Source: Rhodobiaceae bacterium (GTDB taxonomy: Bacteria; Pseudomonadota; Alphaproteobacteria; Rhizobiales; Tepidamorphaceae). Taken from it: 64,000 nt of DNA. The stretch is taken from positions 930,001 through 994,000 of the forward strand of contig JACKJP010000002.1 in the NCBI GenBank assembly GCA_020637895.1, read 5' to 3'. Position numbers and translations under genes: made by a program. This document shows positions 8,252 through 17,339 of this stretch, in pieces (position 1 is the first letter of the stretch; each line of letters opens with the position of its first letter). Below the pieces are notes generated by a model. The model ran no database searches and had not been told where the DNA came from. It saw nothing but the letters and a program-made list of their open reading frames with translations.

Positions 8252-9481
8252 ATGCGTAGTCTTGACGACAGGACCATCGTTCTGGTGATCGGGGGCGGCA
8301 TCGCCGCCTACAAGTCGCTCGACCTGATCCGGCGGTTGCGCGAACGCGGCGCAAAAGTGCGCGTCGTGATAACAGCGGCGGCCGCGCATTTCATCACGCC
8401 CCTATCTGCCAGTGCCATTGCCGGTGAACCGGCTTTTTCAGACCTGTTCGACGTGAACGACGAACACGACGTCGGCCATATCCGGCTTGCCCGCCAGGCC
8501 GACCTCATCATTGTTGCACCCGCGACCGCGGACCGGATGGCGCAGATGGCCTACGGTCTCGCAGGCGATCTTGCAGGCGCCGTGCTGCTGGCAACGCGCG
8601 CGCCTGTGCTGCTTGCTCCCGCGATGAACCCGCAAATGTGGGCGCATCCGGCCACCCGGCGCAATCTCGCGCAGCTTCGCCAGGATGGTGTCCAGACAGT
8701 CGGACCCAATAGCGGTGAAATGGCAGAAAGCGGCGAAGCCGGCATCGGACGCATGGCCGAACCGATGGAAATCGCCGAGGCAGCCGAAAGGCTGCTCTCC
8801 GGCAACGGTCCTCTCGCCGGGCGTCATGTGCTGATCACGTCAGGCCCGACCCACGAGCCTATCGACCCGGTGCGCTATATCGCCAACCGCTCGTCGGGCA
8901 AGCAGGGTCATGCGATCGCTTCCGCCGCCGCGCGCGCGGGTGCCAGGGTTACGCTTGTCAGCGGGCCGGTTTCCATCGCCGATCCGGCCGGCGTTGCCAC
9001 CGTTCACGTGGAAAGCGCGAGGGAAATGCAGAAGGCTGTCGAAAATGCCCTGCCGGCCGATGTTGCTATCTTCGCGGCGGCCGTCGCGGACTGGCGGCCG
9101 GAATCCGTCTCGGCGCAAAAGACAAAGAAGGCCGCGGGCGGGCTGCCGACGCTCAGCCTCACCGAAAATCCCGACATCCTCGCAACCGTCTCATCGCTGG
9201 GCAAAGGCCGACCCGGTCTCGTGATCGGCTTTGCCGCCGAAACCGAAAAGATCGAAGAACATGCGAGCGCGAAACTTGCGCGCAAGGGCTGCGACTGGAT
9301 CGTCGCCAATGACGTTTCGGGCAACGGCACGAGCACCGGCAGCGTCATGGGTGGCAACCTCAACCGCGTGACGATTTTCCAGAAGGGCGGCGACAGCGAG
9401 AGCTGGCCCGAGATGGACAAGACCGGCGTTGCATCGCGGCTGGTTGAAAAGATCGCATCCGCGCTGCAGGCCGGCAAATGA
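8252..9481 (+). CDS. coaBC: bifunctional phosphopantothenoylcysteine decarboxylase / phosphopantothenate-cysteine ligase
   Basis: Carries out two consecutive steps of coenzyme A synthesis. 409 residues. The N-terminal flavoprotein half (1 to about 190) starts IVLVIGGGIAAYKSLDLIRR and holds the FMN/substrate signature APAMNPQMW. The C-terminal CoaB half begins LITSGPTHEPIDPVRYIANRSSG and has the synthetase motif DWIVANDVSG. The ATG at 8252 is chosen over weaker upstream TTG/GTG codons. The stop overlaps the dut start by 4 bases (ATGA), implying coupling. Confidence 0.96.
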   Translation: MRSLDDRTIVLVIGGGIAAYKSLDLIRRLRERGAKVRVVITAAAAHFITPLSASAIAGEPAFSDLFDVNDEHDVGHIRLARQADLIIVAPATADRMAQMAYGLAGDLAGAVLLATRAPVLLAPAMNPQMWAHPATRRNLAQLRQDGVQTVGPNSGEMAESGEAGIGRMAEPMEIAEAAERLLSGNGPLAGRHVLITSGPTHEPIDPVRYIANRSSGKQGHAIASAAARAGARVTLVSGPVSIADPAGVATVHVESAREMQKAVENALPADVAIFAAAVADWRPESVSAQKTKKAAGGLPTLSLTENPDILATVSSLGKGRPGLVIGFAAETEKIEEHASAKLARKGCDWIVANDVSGNGTSTGSVMGGNLNRVTIFQKGGDSESWPEMDKTGVASRLVEKIASALQAGK

Positions 9482-9927
9482 CGAAGATTGCGGTTGCCAT
9501 CACACGCCTGCAACACGCGCAAGACCTGCCGCTGCCTTCCTATGAGAGCGCCGGCGCTGCCGGCATGGATCTGCGTGCCGCCGTTGACGCTCCCCTGTCC
9601 CTGCAACCTGGCGAACGCGCCCTGCTGCCGACCGGGATAGCCATTGCTCTGCCGGAAGGCTTTGAGGCTCAGGTCCGGCCGCGGTCAGGACTTGCCGTCA
9701 AGCATGGCATCACGGTGCTGAACAGCCCCGGGACCATCGACAGCGACTATCGCGGCGAGATCAAGGTGCCGCTGATCAATCATGGCGACGAAGCGTTCCT
9801 GATCCAGCGCGGCGAACGCATCGCACAGATGGTGATCGCACCGGTAACACGGGTCTCGTTTGAAGAAGTGGCGACGCTCGATGAAACAAAGCGTGGCGCG
9901 GGTGGTTTCGGCTCGACCGGACGCTGA
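9478..9927 (+). CDS. dut: deoxyuridine 5'-triphosphate nucleotidohydrolase
   Basis: Hydrolyses dUTP to dUMP and PPi, keeping uracil out of DNA. 149 residues of the homotrimeric all-beta type. All five conserved motifs are present: GMDLRA, RPRSGLA, GTIDSDYRGEIKV, RIAQMVI and the C-terminal P-loop-like RGAGGFGSTGR. Coupled to coaBC by a 4-base overlap, a common pairing in bacteria. A T-rich stretch after the stop (about 9940-9960) may aid transcript ending. Confidence 0.97.
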   Translation: MTKIAVAITRLQHAQDLPLPSYESAGAAGMDLRAAVDAPLSLQPGERALLPTGIAIALPEGFEAQVRPRSGLAVKHGITVLNSPGTIDSDYRGEIKVPLINHGDEAFLIQRGERIAQMVIAPVTRVSFEEVATLDETKRGAGGFGSTGR

Positions 9928-10126
9928 ACCGCGCCTGGACATTTTTTTCAATTTTCTCGCGCATTATTCGCTGTGCTGCAAAAGAATTTCAAAAATTAGC
10001 GCCATTGCGGATTTTCTTACTCAAATGGGGCGTCGTGCGGAGAAGCCCCGCCCCTCGAAGCGCCCGCAGTGAAGCGCTATATTCAGGTAGTGAAACAATG
10101 CGACTGCAAAGCCAAGGGAGCGAAGG

Positions 10127-11086
<960 letters not shown>

Positions 11087-11155
11087 GCCTGCATCCCCTT
11101 GCCCCGGCGGCCGCGCAATTGACCGCTGCCGCCGCCGGGCGCAAAGCTCACCCTC

Positions 11156-11965
11156 ATGAGCATGTTTTCTGCCGAAGAACTTGAGCGCTACGCGCGCCAT
11201 CTCGTGCTGCCGGAGGTCGGCGGCGCGGGACAGCAGAAGCTAAAACGCGCGAAAATACTGGTGATCGGCGCGGGCGGCCTCGGCGCGCCGGTCATCGAGT
11301 ATCTCGCCGCCGCCGGTGTCGGGACGCTCGGGATCGTCGATGATGACGCTGTTTCCCTTTCAAACCTCCAGCGACAGATCATCCATCGAACCGGCGATAT
11401 CGGCCGGCCGAAGGTCGATAGCGCTTCCGACATGGTTCGCGCCCTCAACCCCCATGTCGCGGTCAACCGTTTCGCCGAAAGGCTGACGCCCGACAACGCG
11501 ATGGCGCTGATCGGCGGCCATGACCTGGTGATCGACGGCAGCGATAATTTCGCCACCCGCTATCTTGCTTCCGATGCGAGCTTTCTGGCTGCAAAGCCGC
11601 TGGTGACGGGATCGGTGGGCCGGTTCGATGGCGCCGTGACGACACTGGCGCCGCATCTGACGGGGCCTGACGGCATGCCGAACCCGACCTATCGCTGCCT
11701 TTTCCCCAAAGCGCCTGCCCCAGGCGCGGTGCCGGCCTGCGCTGAAGCCGGTATTCTCGGGGTCGTCACGGGCGTGGTCGGTACGATCATGGCGCTGGAA
11801 GCGGTCAAGATGATCGCCGGGATCGGCGAATCGCTAGTCGGGAGACTGCTGCTCATCGACGCGCTGTCGATGCGGTTCGACACGATGGGCTATCGGCGCG
11901 ACCCGGCCAATCCGCTCAACGGCGACGGCCCGCGTTACGCGGACCTGTCGCACCTCATCGACTAA
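11156..11965 (+). CDS. MoeB/ThiF/HesA-family adenylyltransferase
   Basis: E1-like enzyme that adenylates the C-terminus of a small sulfur-carrier protein (MoaD or ThiS type). 269 residues with the nucleotide loop VIGAGGLGAPVIEYLAAAGVG (about 34-54), the DDDAVSLSNLQRQ arginine-finger region, GSDNFATRY, and the PACAEAGILG segment. It has only two cysteines (in YRCLF and PACAEAG); the paired CxxC zinc ligands of classical MoeB are missing. It lies 70 bases after cysK, consistent with a sulfur-transfer role. MoeB versus ThiF cannot be decided here. Confidence 0.88.
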   Translation: MSMFSAEELERYARHLVLPEVGGAGQQKLKRAKILVIGAGGLGAPVIEYLAAAGVGTLGIVDDDAVSLSNLQRQIIHRTGDIGRPKVDSASDMVRALNPHVAVNRFAERLTPDNAMALIGGHDLVIDGSDNFATRYLASDASFLAAKPLVTGSVGRFDGAVTTLAPHLTGPDGMPNPTYRCLFPKAPAPGAVPACAEAGILGVVTGVVGTIMALEAVKMIAGIGESLVGRLLLIDALSMRFDTMGYRRDPANPLNGDGPRYADLSHLID

Positions 11966-11988
11966 ATATCAGAGCGGTCGACTGAACA

Positions 11989-12975
11989 TCAGAGCGACGA
12001 CGGCAGAACGCGGTCAGGCGGCCGGTGCCCGTCGGCATAGGTCTTGATGTTGATGATGACCTTTTCGCCCATGTCGATGCGGCTCTCGATCGTGGCCGAA
12101 CCCATATGCGGCAATGCCAGAACGTTTGGTGCCGCGACCAGCTTCGGATTGATGGCCGGTTCGTGTTCGAAAACGTCGAGGCCGGCGCCGGCAAGGTCGC
12201 CCGCGTCGATCATCCGCGCCAGCGCGTTCTCGTCGATAACCTCGCCGCGGGCCGTATTGACGACATAGGCTTCCGGCCGCAGCAGCTTGAGGCGCCGGGC
12301 GGAAAGCAGATGGTAGGTCGCGGGCGTATGCGGGCAATGAACGGAAATCACGTCCATGCGGGCCAGCATCTGGTCGAGGCTGTCCCAGTAGGTTGCTTCA
12401 AGCTCCGTCTCGACGGCAGGGCTGAGGCGGCGGCGATTATGATAATGAATCTGCATGCCGAAGGCCTTGGCGCGGCGCGCCACAGCCTGGCCGATGCGTC
12501 CCATGCCGATGATGCCGAGACGCTTGCCGTTGATGCGGTGACCGAGAAGCCAGGTCGGTGCCCAGCCCTTCCATTCGCCGGCCTCAAGCGCCTTGATGCC
12601 ATCGTGAATGCGGCGCGGCACGGCGAGAATCAGCGCCATCGCCATATCGGCGGTATCCTCGGTGAGGACGCCGGGCGTATTCGTAACGGTGATGCCGCGG
12701 CGATTGGCCGATTCAACATCGATGTGGTCGACGCCGTTGCCGTAATTGGCAATCAGCTTCAGCTTCGGCCCGGCCTGCGCAAGGACGCCGGCATCGATCC
12801 TGTCAGTGACGGTCGGCACGAGGACATCCGCACGACGAACGGCCTCCATCATGGCGCTTTGCGTCATCGGCACGTCTTCGATGTTCAGTTCGGCGTCGAA
12901 CAATTCGCGCATGCGCGTCTCGACCACATCGGGAAGCTTGCGGGTGACGATGACGAGCGGTCTCATTTTGCCCAT
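11989..12975 (-). CDS. D-isomer-specific 2-hydroxyacid dehydrogenase (glyoxylate/hydroxypyruvate reductase type)
   Basis: NAD(P)H-dependent reductase, 328 residues. Rossmann loop GMGRIGQAVARRAKAFGM (about 161-178), substrate-binding NYGNGVDHIDV, catalytic Arg in VVNTARGEVIDE, Glu in VFEHEP and His in LPHMGSATIESR are all present. Most like GyaR-type glyoxylate reductases, which turn glyoxylate into glycolate. It overlaps no neighbour and is transcribed away from the SH3-domain gene. Substrate preference is inferred from family resemblance only. Confidence 0.9.
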   Translation of the reverse strand: MGKMRPLVIVTRKLPDVVETRMRELFDAELNIEDVPMTQSAMMEAVRRADVLVPTVTDRIDAGVLAQAGPKLKLIANYGNGVDHIDVESANRRGITVTNTPGVLTEDTADMAMALILAVPRRIHDGIKALEAGEWKGWAPTWLLGHRINGKRLGIIGMGRIGQAVARRAKAFGMQIHYHNRRRLSPAVETELEATYWDSLDQMLARMDVISVHCPHTPATYHLLSARRLKLLRPEAYVVNTARGEVIDENALARMIDAGDLAGAGLDVFEHEPAINPKLVAAPNVLALPHMGSATIESRIDMGEKVIINIKTYADGHRPPDRVLPSSL

Positions 12976-13144
12976 GAAGCGTGCCTTGGGTTCGCGGGAT
13001 TCAGTCCATGTTAACCGTTACCGTTTCATCCTCAATATGGATGGTCTGGGGACCGGCGCCGAACCTCATAACAGAAGGTTCGGGCAAACACAAAGCACTG
13101 GCGCCACACTCTCAGAACACCGGAACGGGTTGGGGTTTGCAATC

Positions 13145-13741
13145 GTGAAGCGGCACCGAAAGAGCGGTCTGGTCCTGCTGGGCTTTGCCGCCGTATTTTT
13201 CATCGGCACGTCTGTTGCCTCGCTGTGGACTTCGACACCACAGGAGGCGAAGGCCAAGACTATCGACCAGCTCATTACCGGCAGCATCACGCCGCCGGTC
13301 CAGAAGGGTCCGAGCGGGCTGCCGCTACCCCGCTTCGTCAGCCTGAAATCCGACCGCATCAACGTTCGCGCCGGACCGGGGCAGGATTATCCCGTCAGCT
13401 GGATATTCAACCGCGCCGGCATGCCGGTCGAAATCATCGCCGAATTCGAGAACTGGCGCCGCATCCGCGATGCGGAAGGCGCGGAGGGCTGGATCTATCA
13501 TTCGCTGCTGAGCGGCCGCAGGACCGGCGTCATCACGCCGTGGGAAAGCGACGACAAGGCCTATCCCATGCTCTCCTCGCAGGCGCAGGGGCGCATTGTC
13601 GCCAATCTCAAGCCGAATATCGTCGTGAATATCAACCACTGCGACAGCCAGTGGTGCGAGATTGCAGCGCGCGGCTATGAGGGTTATGTGCCGCAGAAGG
13701 ATATCTGGGGCGTCTATCCCGGAGAAGTCGTCGACAACTAG
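13145..13741 (+). CDS. SH3-domain envelope protein with N-terminal signal anchor
   Basis: 198 residues from the GTG at 13145: a basic KRHRKSG start, a hydrophobic segment LVLLGFAAVFFIGTSVASL (about 8-26), then a bacterial SH3 domain (about 63-120; SDRINVRAGPGQDYPVSWIF and EGWIYHSLLSG) and a second SH3-like repeat to the end (RIVANLKPNIVVNINHC, GYEGYVPQKDIWGVYPGE). The frame is open to an ATG at 13037, which would place 36 polar residues before the hydrophobic stretch; the GTG fits a signal peptide better. Probably a periplasmic peptidoglycan- or protein-binding factor; the partner is unknown. Confidence 0.85.
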   Translation: MKRHRKSGLVLLGFAAVFFIGTSVASLWTSTPQEAKAKTIDQLITGSITPPVQKGPSGLPLPRFVSLKSDRINVRAGPGQDYPVSWIFNRAGMPVEIIAEFENWRRIRDAEGAEGWIYHSLLSGRRTGVITPWESDDKAYPMLSSQAQGRIVANLKPNIVVNINHCDSQWCEIAARGYEGYVPQKDIWGVYPGEVVDN

Positions 13742-13777
13742 GAGCCGCCCGCCGCAGGGCAGGCGCTCAAAGCCGGC

Positions 13778-14197
13778 CTAGCGGCGCGGCGCGCGGGCTG
13801 TGCGCAGGCGCACGACGACGTCGACATGGGTCACTTCCATGCCTTCCGGCGTCTGCGGCAATCCTTCCACGCGGATGGAGCCGGGCGGATCGATATCGAT
13901 CAGCCGGTTCTCGTTCTCGATATAATAGTGATGATGATTGCTGACATTGGTATCGAAATAGGATTTCGAACCGTTGACCGCGACCTCACGCAGGAGCCCT
14001 GCCTCGGTAAACTGGTGCAGCGTGTTGTAAACCGTTGCCAGCGATACCGGGATCGACGCATCGACCGCCTCGACGTGCAATGCCTCGGCCGTCACATGAC
14101 GGTCCCGGCCATCGAGCAGAAGGCTACCGAGCGCAACGCGCTGACGAGTGGGACGCAGGCCTGCATCCCTGAGCTTGTTTTCCACCGATTCGCGCAT
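13778..14197 (-). CDS. irr: iron response regulator Irr (Fur superfamily)
   Basis: Haem-responsive transcription factor that in Rhizobiales represses iron-using genes and activates uptake when iron is low. 139 residues: winged helix LRPTRQRVALG ... PVSLATVYNTLHQF (about 13-65), then the haem-binding triple histidine of the family in NHHHYYIENENRLID (about 88-102). The protein has no cysteine, so the N-terminal Cys-Pro haem regulatory motif of Bradyrhizobium Irr is missing, as in several other Rhizobiales. It is divergent from fabA. A likely target, the ICE-like site before nfu (38249-38265), lies in this window. Confidence 0.93.
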   Translation of the reverse strand: MRESVENKLRDAGLRPTRQRVALGSLLLDGRDRHVTAEALHVEAVDASIPVSLATVYNTLHQFTEAGLLREVAVNGSKSYFDTNVSNHHHYYIENENRLIDIDPPGSIRVEGLPQTPEGMEVTHVDVVVRLRTARAPRR

Positions 14198-14396
14198 ACT
14201 TGACTGGACGTTCGTCCCTCAATGACGTGACTTTCGTCTTGTTTGCCACAAATCGGATGACAAATCAAAGCAACCCCTCCAATAGCCTGAATCACCCTTT
14301 CACGTGTTACGGCTTTCAGGCCTGCCTAGCCTATGTTAGGAACGGTCCCGAAAACGCGTTCCCGCCAACAGAAGAATTGAAGAAAGTTCCGGTTAT

Positions 14397-14918
14397 ATGA
14401 CAGAAAGGCGCTCGCAATTTTCCTACGAAGAACTCCTGTCCTGCGGGCGCGGAGAGCTTTTCGGACCCGGCAATGCGCAGCTTCCGCTGCCGCCGATGCT
14501 GATGTTCGACCGGATCACCGAGATCAGCGAAAGCGGCGGTGCGAACGACAAGGGCCTGATACGCGCCGAACTCGATGTCAGGCCGGACCTCTGGTTCTTC
14601 GATTGCCACTTCAAGGGCGACCCCGTAATGCCCGGCTGCCTCGGCCTCGATGCCCTTTGGCAAATGCTCGGGTTTTTCCTCGGCTGGATCGGTCAGCCCG
14701 GCAAGGGCCGTGCGCTGGCGACCGGCGAGGTGAAGTTCATCGGCCAGGTTCTGCCGAGCGTCAAACTGCTCGAATACGGCGTCGATCTCAAACGCGTCAT
14801 CAAGCGCAAGCTGACGCTTGGCCTCGGCGATGGCTGGGTCAAGGCGGATGGCGAGGTCATTTTCCAGGCCAGCGATCTGAGGGTGGGGCTTTTCCTGCCC
14901 GAGGGCCAGACGGCATAG
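14397..14918 (+). CDS. fabA: 3-hydroxydecanoyl-ACP dehydratase/isomerase
   Basis: Introduces the cis double bond at the C10 step of type II fatty-acid synthesis. 173 residues, the family length. Hot-dog fold with the catalytic His in FDCHFKGDPVMPGCLGLDAL (about 70-88) and the aspartate of the same motif. Start at 14397, preceded by a GAAGAAAG ribosome site. First gene of fabA-fabB-fabI, the classical unsaturated fatty-acid set, transcribed away from irr. Confidence 0.97.
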   Translation: MTERRSQFSYEELLSCGRGELFGPGNAQLPLPPMLMFDRITEISESGGANDKGLIRAELDVRPDLWFFDCHFKGDPVMPGCLGLDALWQMLGFFLGWIGQPGKGRALATGEVKFIGQVLPSVKLLEYGVDLKRVIKRKLTLGLGDGWVKADGEVIFQASDLRVGLFLPEGQTA

Positions 14919-14982
14919 TGGAGCCGGACAGACAGGCCGCGCGGTATCCGCGTCCAATCGATTTTTTCAGGAGGCTCGTATC

Positions 14983-16206
14983 ATGAGACGCGTTGTCGTC
15001 ACCGGTATGGGAATCGTTTCCTCGATCGGCAATAACACGCAGGAAGTCACGAATTCGCTCTATGAGGCGAAATCGGGCATCGTGCGCGCCGACAAATATG
15101 CCGAACTCGGCTTTCGTTGCCAGGTACATGGAGCCCCGACGCTGGAGCCGGGCGAGGGCGTCGATCGCCGCGCCATGCGCTTCCATGGCGGCGGCACCGC
15201 CTGGAACCATGTCGCCATGGATCAGGCCATTCTCGACGCCGGGCTGGAGGAGAGCGACATCTCCAACGAAAAGACCGGCATCATCATGGGGTCGGGCGGC
15301 CCATCGACGCGCGCGATCGTCGAAGCGGCTGACATAACCCGCGAGAAAAGTCCCAAGCGTGTCGGTCCGTTCGCGGTACCGAAGGCAATGTCCTCGACGG
15401 CATCGGCGACGCTCGCCACCTGGTTCAAGATCAAGGGCGTGAACTATTCCATTTCGTCCGCCTGCTCGACATCGGCGCATTGCGTCGGCAACGCCACGGA
15501 AATGATCCAATGGGGCAAGCAGGACGTGATGTTCGCGGGCGGCTGCGAGGAACTGGACTGGACACTGTCGGTCCTGTTCGACGCGATGGGCGCGATGTCT
15601 TCGAAATACAATGACACCCCGGCTACGGCCTCGCGCGCCTATGACGTCAATCGCGACGGCTTCGTGATCGCCGGCGGCGCCGGCGTGCTGGTCCTTGAAG
15701 AACTCGAGCACGCCAAGGCGCGCGGCGCCAAGATCTACGGCGAAGTGGTCGGCTACGGCGCGACCAGCGACGGCTATGACATGGTGGCGCCTTCGGGCGA
15801 AGGCGGCATGCGTTGCATGCGCAACGCGCTGCAGACCGTGAAGACACCGATCGACTACATCAATCCGCATGCGACTTCGACACCGGCCGGCGATCCGCCG
15901 GAAATCGAGGCCATCCGTCAGGTCTTCGGCGGCGCCGACAAATGTCCGCCTATCTCTGCGACGAAATCGCTGACCGGCCATTCGCTTGGTGCGGCCGGCG
16001 TTCAGGAGGCGATCTACTCGCTTCTGATGATGCAGAACGGCTTCGTCTGCGAGAGCGCGCATATCCAGGAGCTCGATCCGGCTTTTGCGGATATGCCGAT
16101 CGCTCGCAAGCGCATCGACAACGCAACCATCAACACGGTGCTCTCCAACAGCTTCGGCTTCGGCGGGACCAACGCAACACTCGTTTTCAGCCGCTATAAC
16201 GGCTGA
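14983..16206 (+). CDS. fabB: 3-oxoacyl-ACP synthase I
   Basis: Condensing enzyme that elongates the cis-3-decenoyl product of FabA. 407 residues. The nucleophile Cys sits in SISSACSTSAHCVGNA (about 152-167), the two catalytic histidines in NPHATSTPAGDPPE and GHSLGAAGVQEA, and the C-terminal glycine loop in NSFGFGGTNATLVF. Strong AGGAGG ribosome site 7 bases before the ATG. Second gene of the fabA-fabB-fabI set. Confidence 0.97.
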   Translation: MRRVVVTGMGIVSSIGNNTQEVTNSLYEAKSGIVRADKYAELGFRCQVHGAPTLEPGEGVDRRAMRFHGGGTAWNHVAMDQAILDAGLEESDISNEKTGIIMGSGGPSTRAIVEAADITREKSPKRVGPFAVPKAMSSTASATLATWFKIKGVNYSISSACSTSAHCVGNATEMIQWGKQDVMFAGGCEELDWTLSVLFDAMGAMSSKYNDTPATASRAYDVNRDGFVIAGGAGVLVLEELEHAKARGAKIYGEVVGYGATSDGYDMVAPSGEGGMRCMRNALQTVKTPIDYINPHATSTPAGDPPEIEAIRQVFGGADKCPPISATKSLTGHSLGAAGVQEAIYSLLMMQNGFVCESAHIQELDPAFADMPIARKRIDNATINTVLSNSFGFGGTNATLVFSRYNG

Positions 16207-16241
16207 GGCTTCATCTAAGAACCGGGAAGGTCAGGGAGGGT

Positions 16242-17054
16242 ATGGTGGCGGAAGCGGTGATGAAGGGTCGGCGCGGTCTGATCCTCGGGGTGGCGAACGA
16301 CCACTCCATCGCGTGGGGTGTCTCGAAGAAGCTCGCCGAACACGGTGCGGAACTCGCCTTCACCTATCAGGGCGATGCCATCGGCAAGCGCGTCAAACCG
16401 CTGGCCGCAGGCCTTGGCTCCGAGATGGTCTTTCCCTGCGACGTGGAAGACATCGCCTCGGTCGATGCCGTTTTCGACGGGATCGCAAAGAGCTGGGACA
16501 GCATCGACTTCGTGGTCCACGCCGTTGCCTTTTCCGACCGCAACGAGTTGCGCGGCCGCTATGCCGATACGACCCGCGAGAATTTCTCGCGCACCATGAT
16601 CATCTCATGCTTCTCGTTCACCGAGATCGCCAAGCGCGCCGCATCGATGATGCCGAATGGCGGCGCGATGGTGACGATGACCTATGCCGGCGCAAGCCGC
16701 GTCGTTCCCAACTACAACGTCATGGGTGTCGCCAAGGCGGCGCTCGAAGCCAGCGTGCGCTATCTTGCCGCCGATTTCGGACCTTCGGGCATTCGGGTCA
16801 ACGCGATTTCGGCCGGCCCGGTGCGGACGCTCGCAGGCGCGGGCATCACCGACGCGCGGGCGATGTACAATTTTCACAGCGCGCATTCGCCGCTGCGGCG
16901 CGCGACCAGCATCGAGGATGTCGGCGGTTCGGCGCTGTACCTGCTTTCCGACCTCGCTGCCGGGGTTACCGGCGAAGTTCACTTCGTCGACAGCGGCTAC
17001 CACGTCATTTCCATGCCGCGCTTTTCCGATCTGGAAAAACCGTCAAAAGCCTGA
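16242..17054 (+). CDS. fabI: enoyl-ACP reductase (NADH), FabI type
   Basis: Last reductive step of each fatty-acid elongation cycle and the target of triclosan-like inhibitors in other species. 270 residues; Rossmann start LILGVANDHSIAWGVSKKLAEHGAEL and the FabI catalytic Tyr-x6-Lys in VPNYNVMGVAKAAL. The ATG at 16242 lies close to an AGGGAGGG site; a GTG at 16245 or ATG at 16260 could also serve. 35 bases after fabB. Convergent with pnp, with the shared terminator region 17281-17309 between. Confidence 0.95.
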   Translation: MVAEAVMKGRRGLILGVANDHSIAWGVSKKLAEHGAELAFTYQGDAIGKRVKPLAAGLGSEMVFPCDVEDIASVDAVFDGIAKSWDSIDFVVHAVAFSDRNELRGRYADTTRENFSRTMIISCFSFTEIAKRAASMMPNGGAMVTMTYAGASRVVPNYNVMGVAKAALEASVRYLAADFGPSGIRVNAISAGPVRTLAGAGITDARAMYNFHSAHSPLRRATSIEDVGGSALYLLSDLAAGVTGEVHFVDSGYHVISMPRFSDLEKPSKA

Positions 17055-17080
17055 TCGTCGCGCGAGCGCGGGAGGAATGG

Positions 17081-17103
17081 ATCGCCGGATCACGTCCGGC
17101 GAT
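17081..17103 (+). repeat. dispersed palindrome, copy 1
   Basis: Nine-base arms ATCGCCGGA / TCCGGCGAT around a five-base loop, followed by GAC and preceded by ATGG. It has the same size and flanks as the palindromes at 17194-17216 and 49661-49683, so it is taken as one family of REP-like elements. It lies between the convergent fabI and pnp genes. Confidence 0.65.
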
Positions 17104-17193
17104 GACAGGCTTCTGTCTGACGAACAGCCTTGCGCCCTTCAATTACCCGCAACAGGAAGCGATGCTCGCTCAGCGGCAGACACGCGCTCCGTC

Positions 17194-17216
17194 ATTGCCC
17201 GGCTCGACCGGGCAAT
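17194..17216 (-). repeat. dispersed palindrome, copy 2 (inverted relative to copy 1)
   Basis: Arms ATTGCCCGG / CCGGGCAAT around loop CTCGA, with the conserved GTC (complement of GAC) on its left, so it points opposite to copy 1. The core is the exact reverse complement of the copy at 49661-49683, over 32 kb away. Confidence 0.75.
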
Positions 17217-17280
17217 GCATGCCGTCTGGCCCTCAACACGACGGTTGGTCGGCTCTAGATCGACATCGGCTGGCGTTAAC

Positions 17281-17309
17281 AAAAAAGGCCCCGGTATACC
17301 GGGGCCTTT
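17281..17309 (-). terminator. terminator of the rimP-to-pnp operon, possibly bidirectional
   Basis: Stem AAAGGCCCCGG / CCGGGGCCTTT (17284-17294 with 17299-17309) with a TATA loop. On the minus strand it is followed by a run of six T, giving a strong terminator 31 bases after the pnp stop. On the plus strand it is followed by TTTCCTTATTT, so it may also end fabI transcripts. Confidence 0.93.
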
Positions 17310-17339
17310 CCTTATTTCATGATCTTGCGTGGAACGACG

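Noticed and set aside
12025..13014. 329-codon plus-strand open frame
   Set aside because: Antisense shadow of the hydroxyacid dehydrogenase, which has all catalytic residues.
14857..16062. 401-codon minus-strand open frame
   Set aside because: Antisense shadow of fabB.
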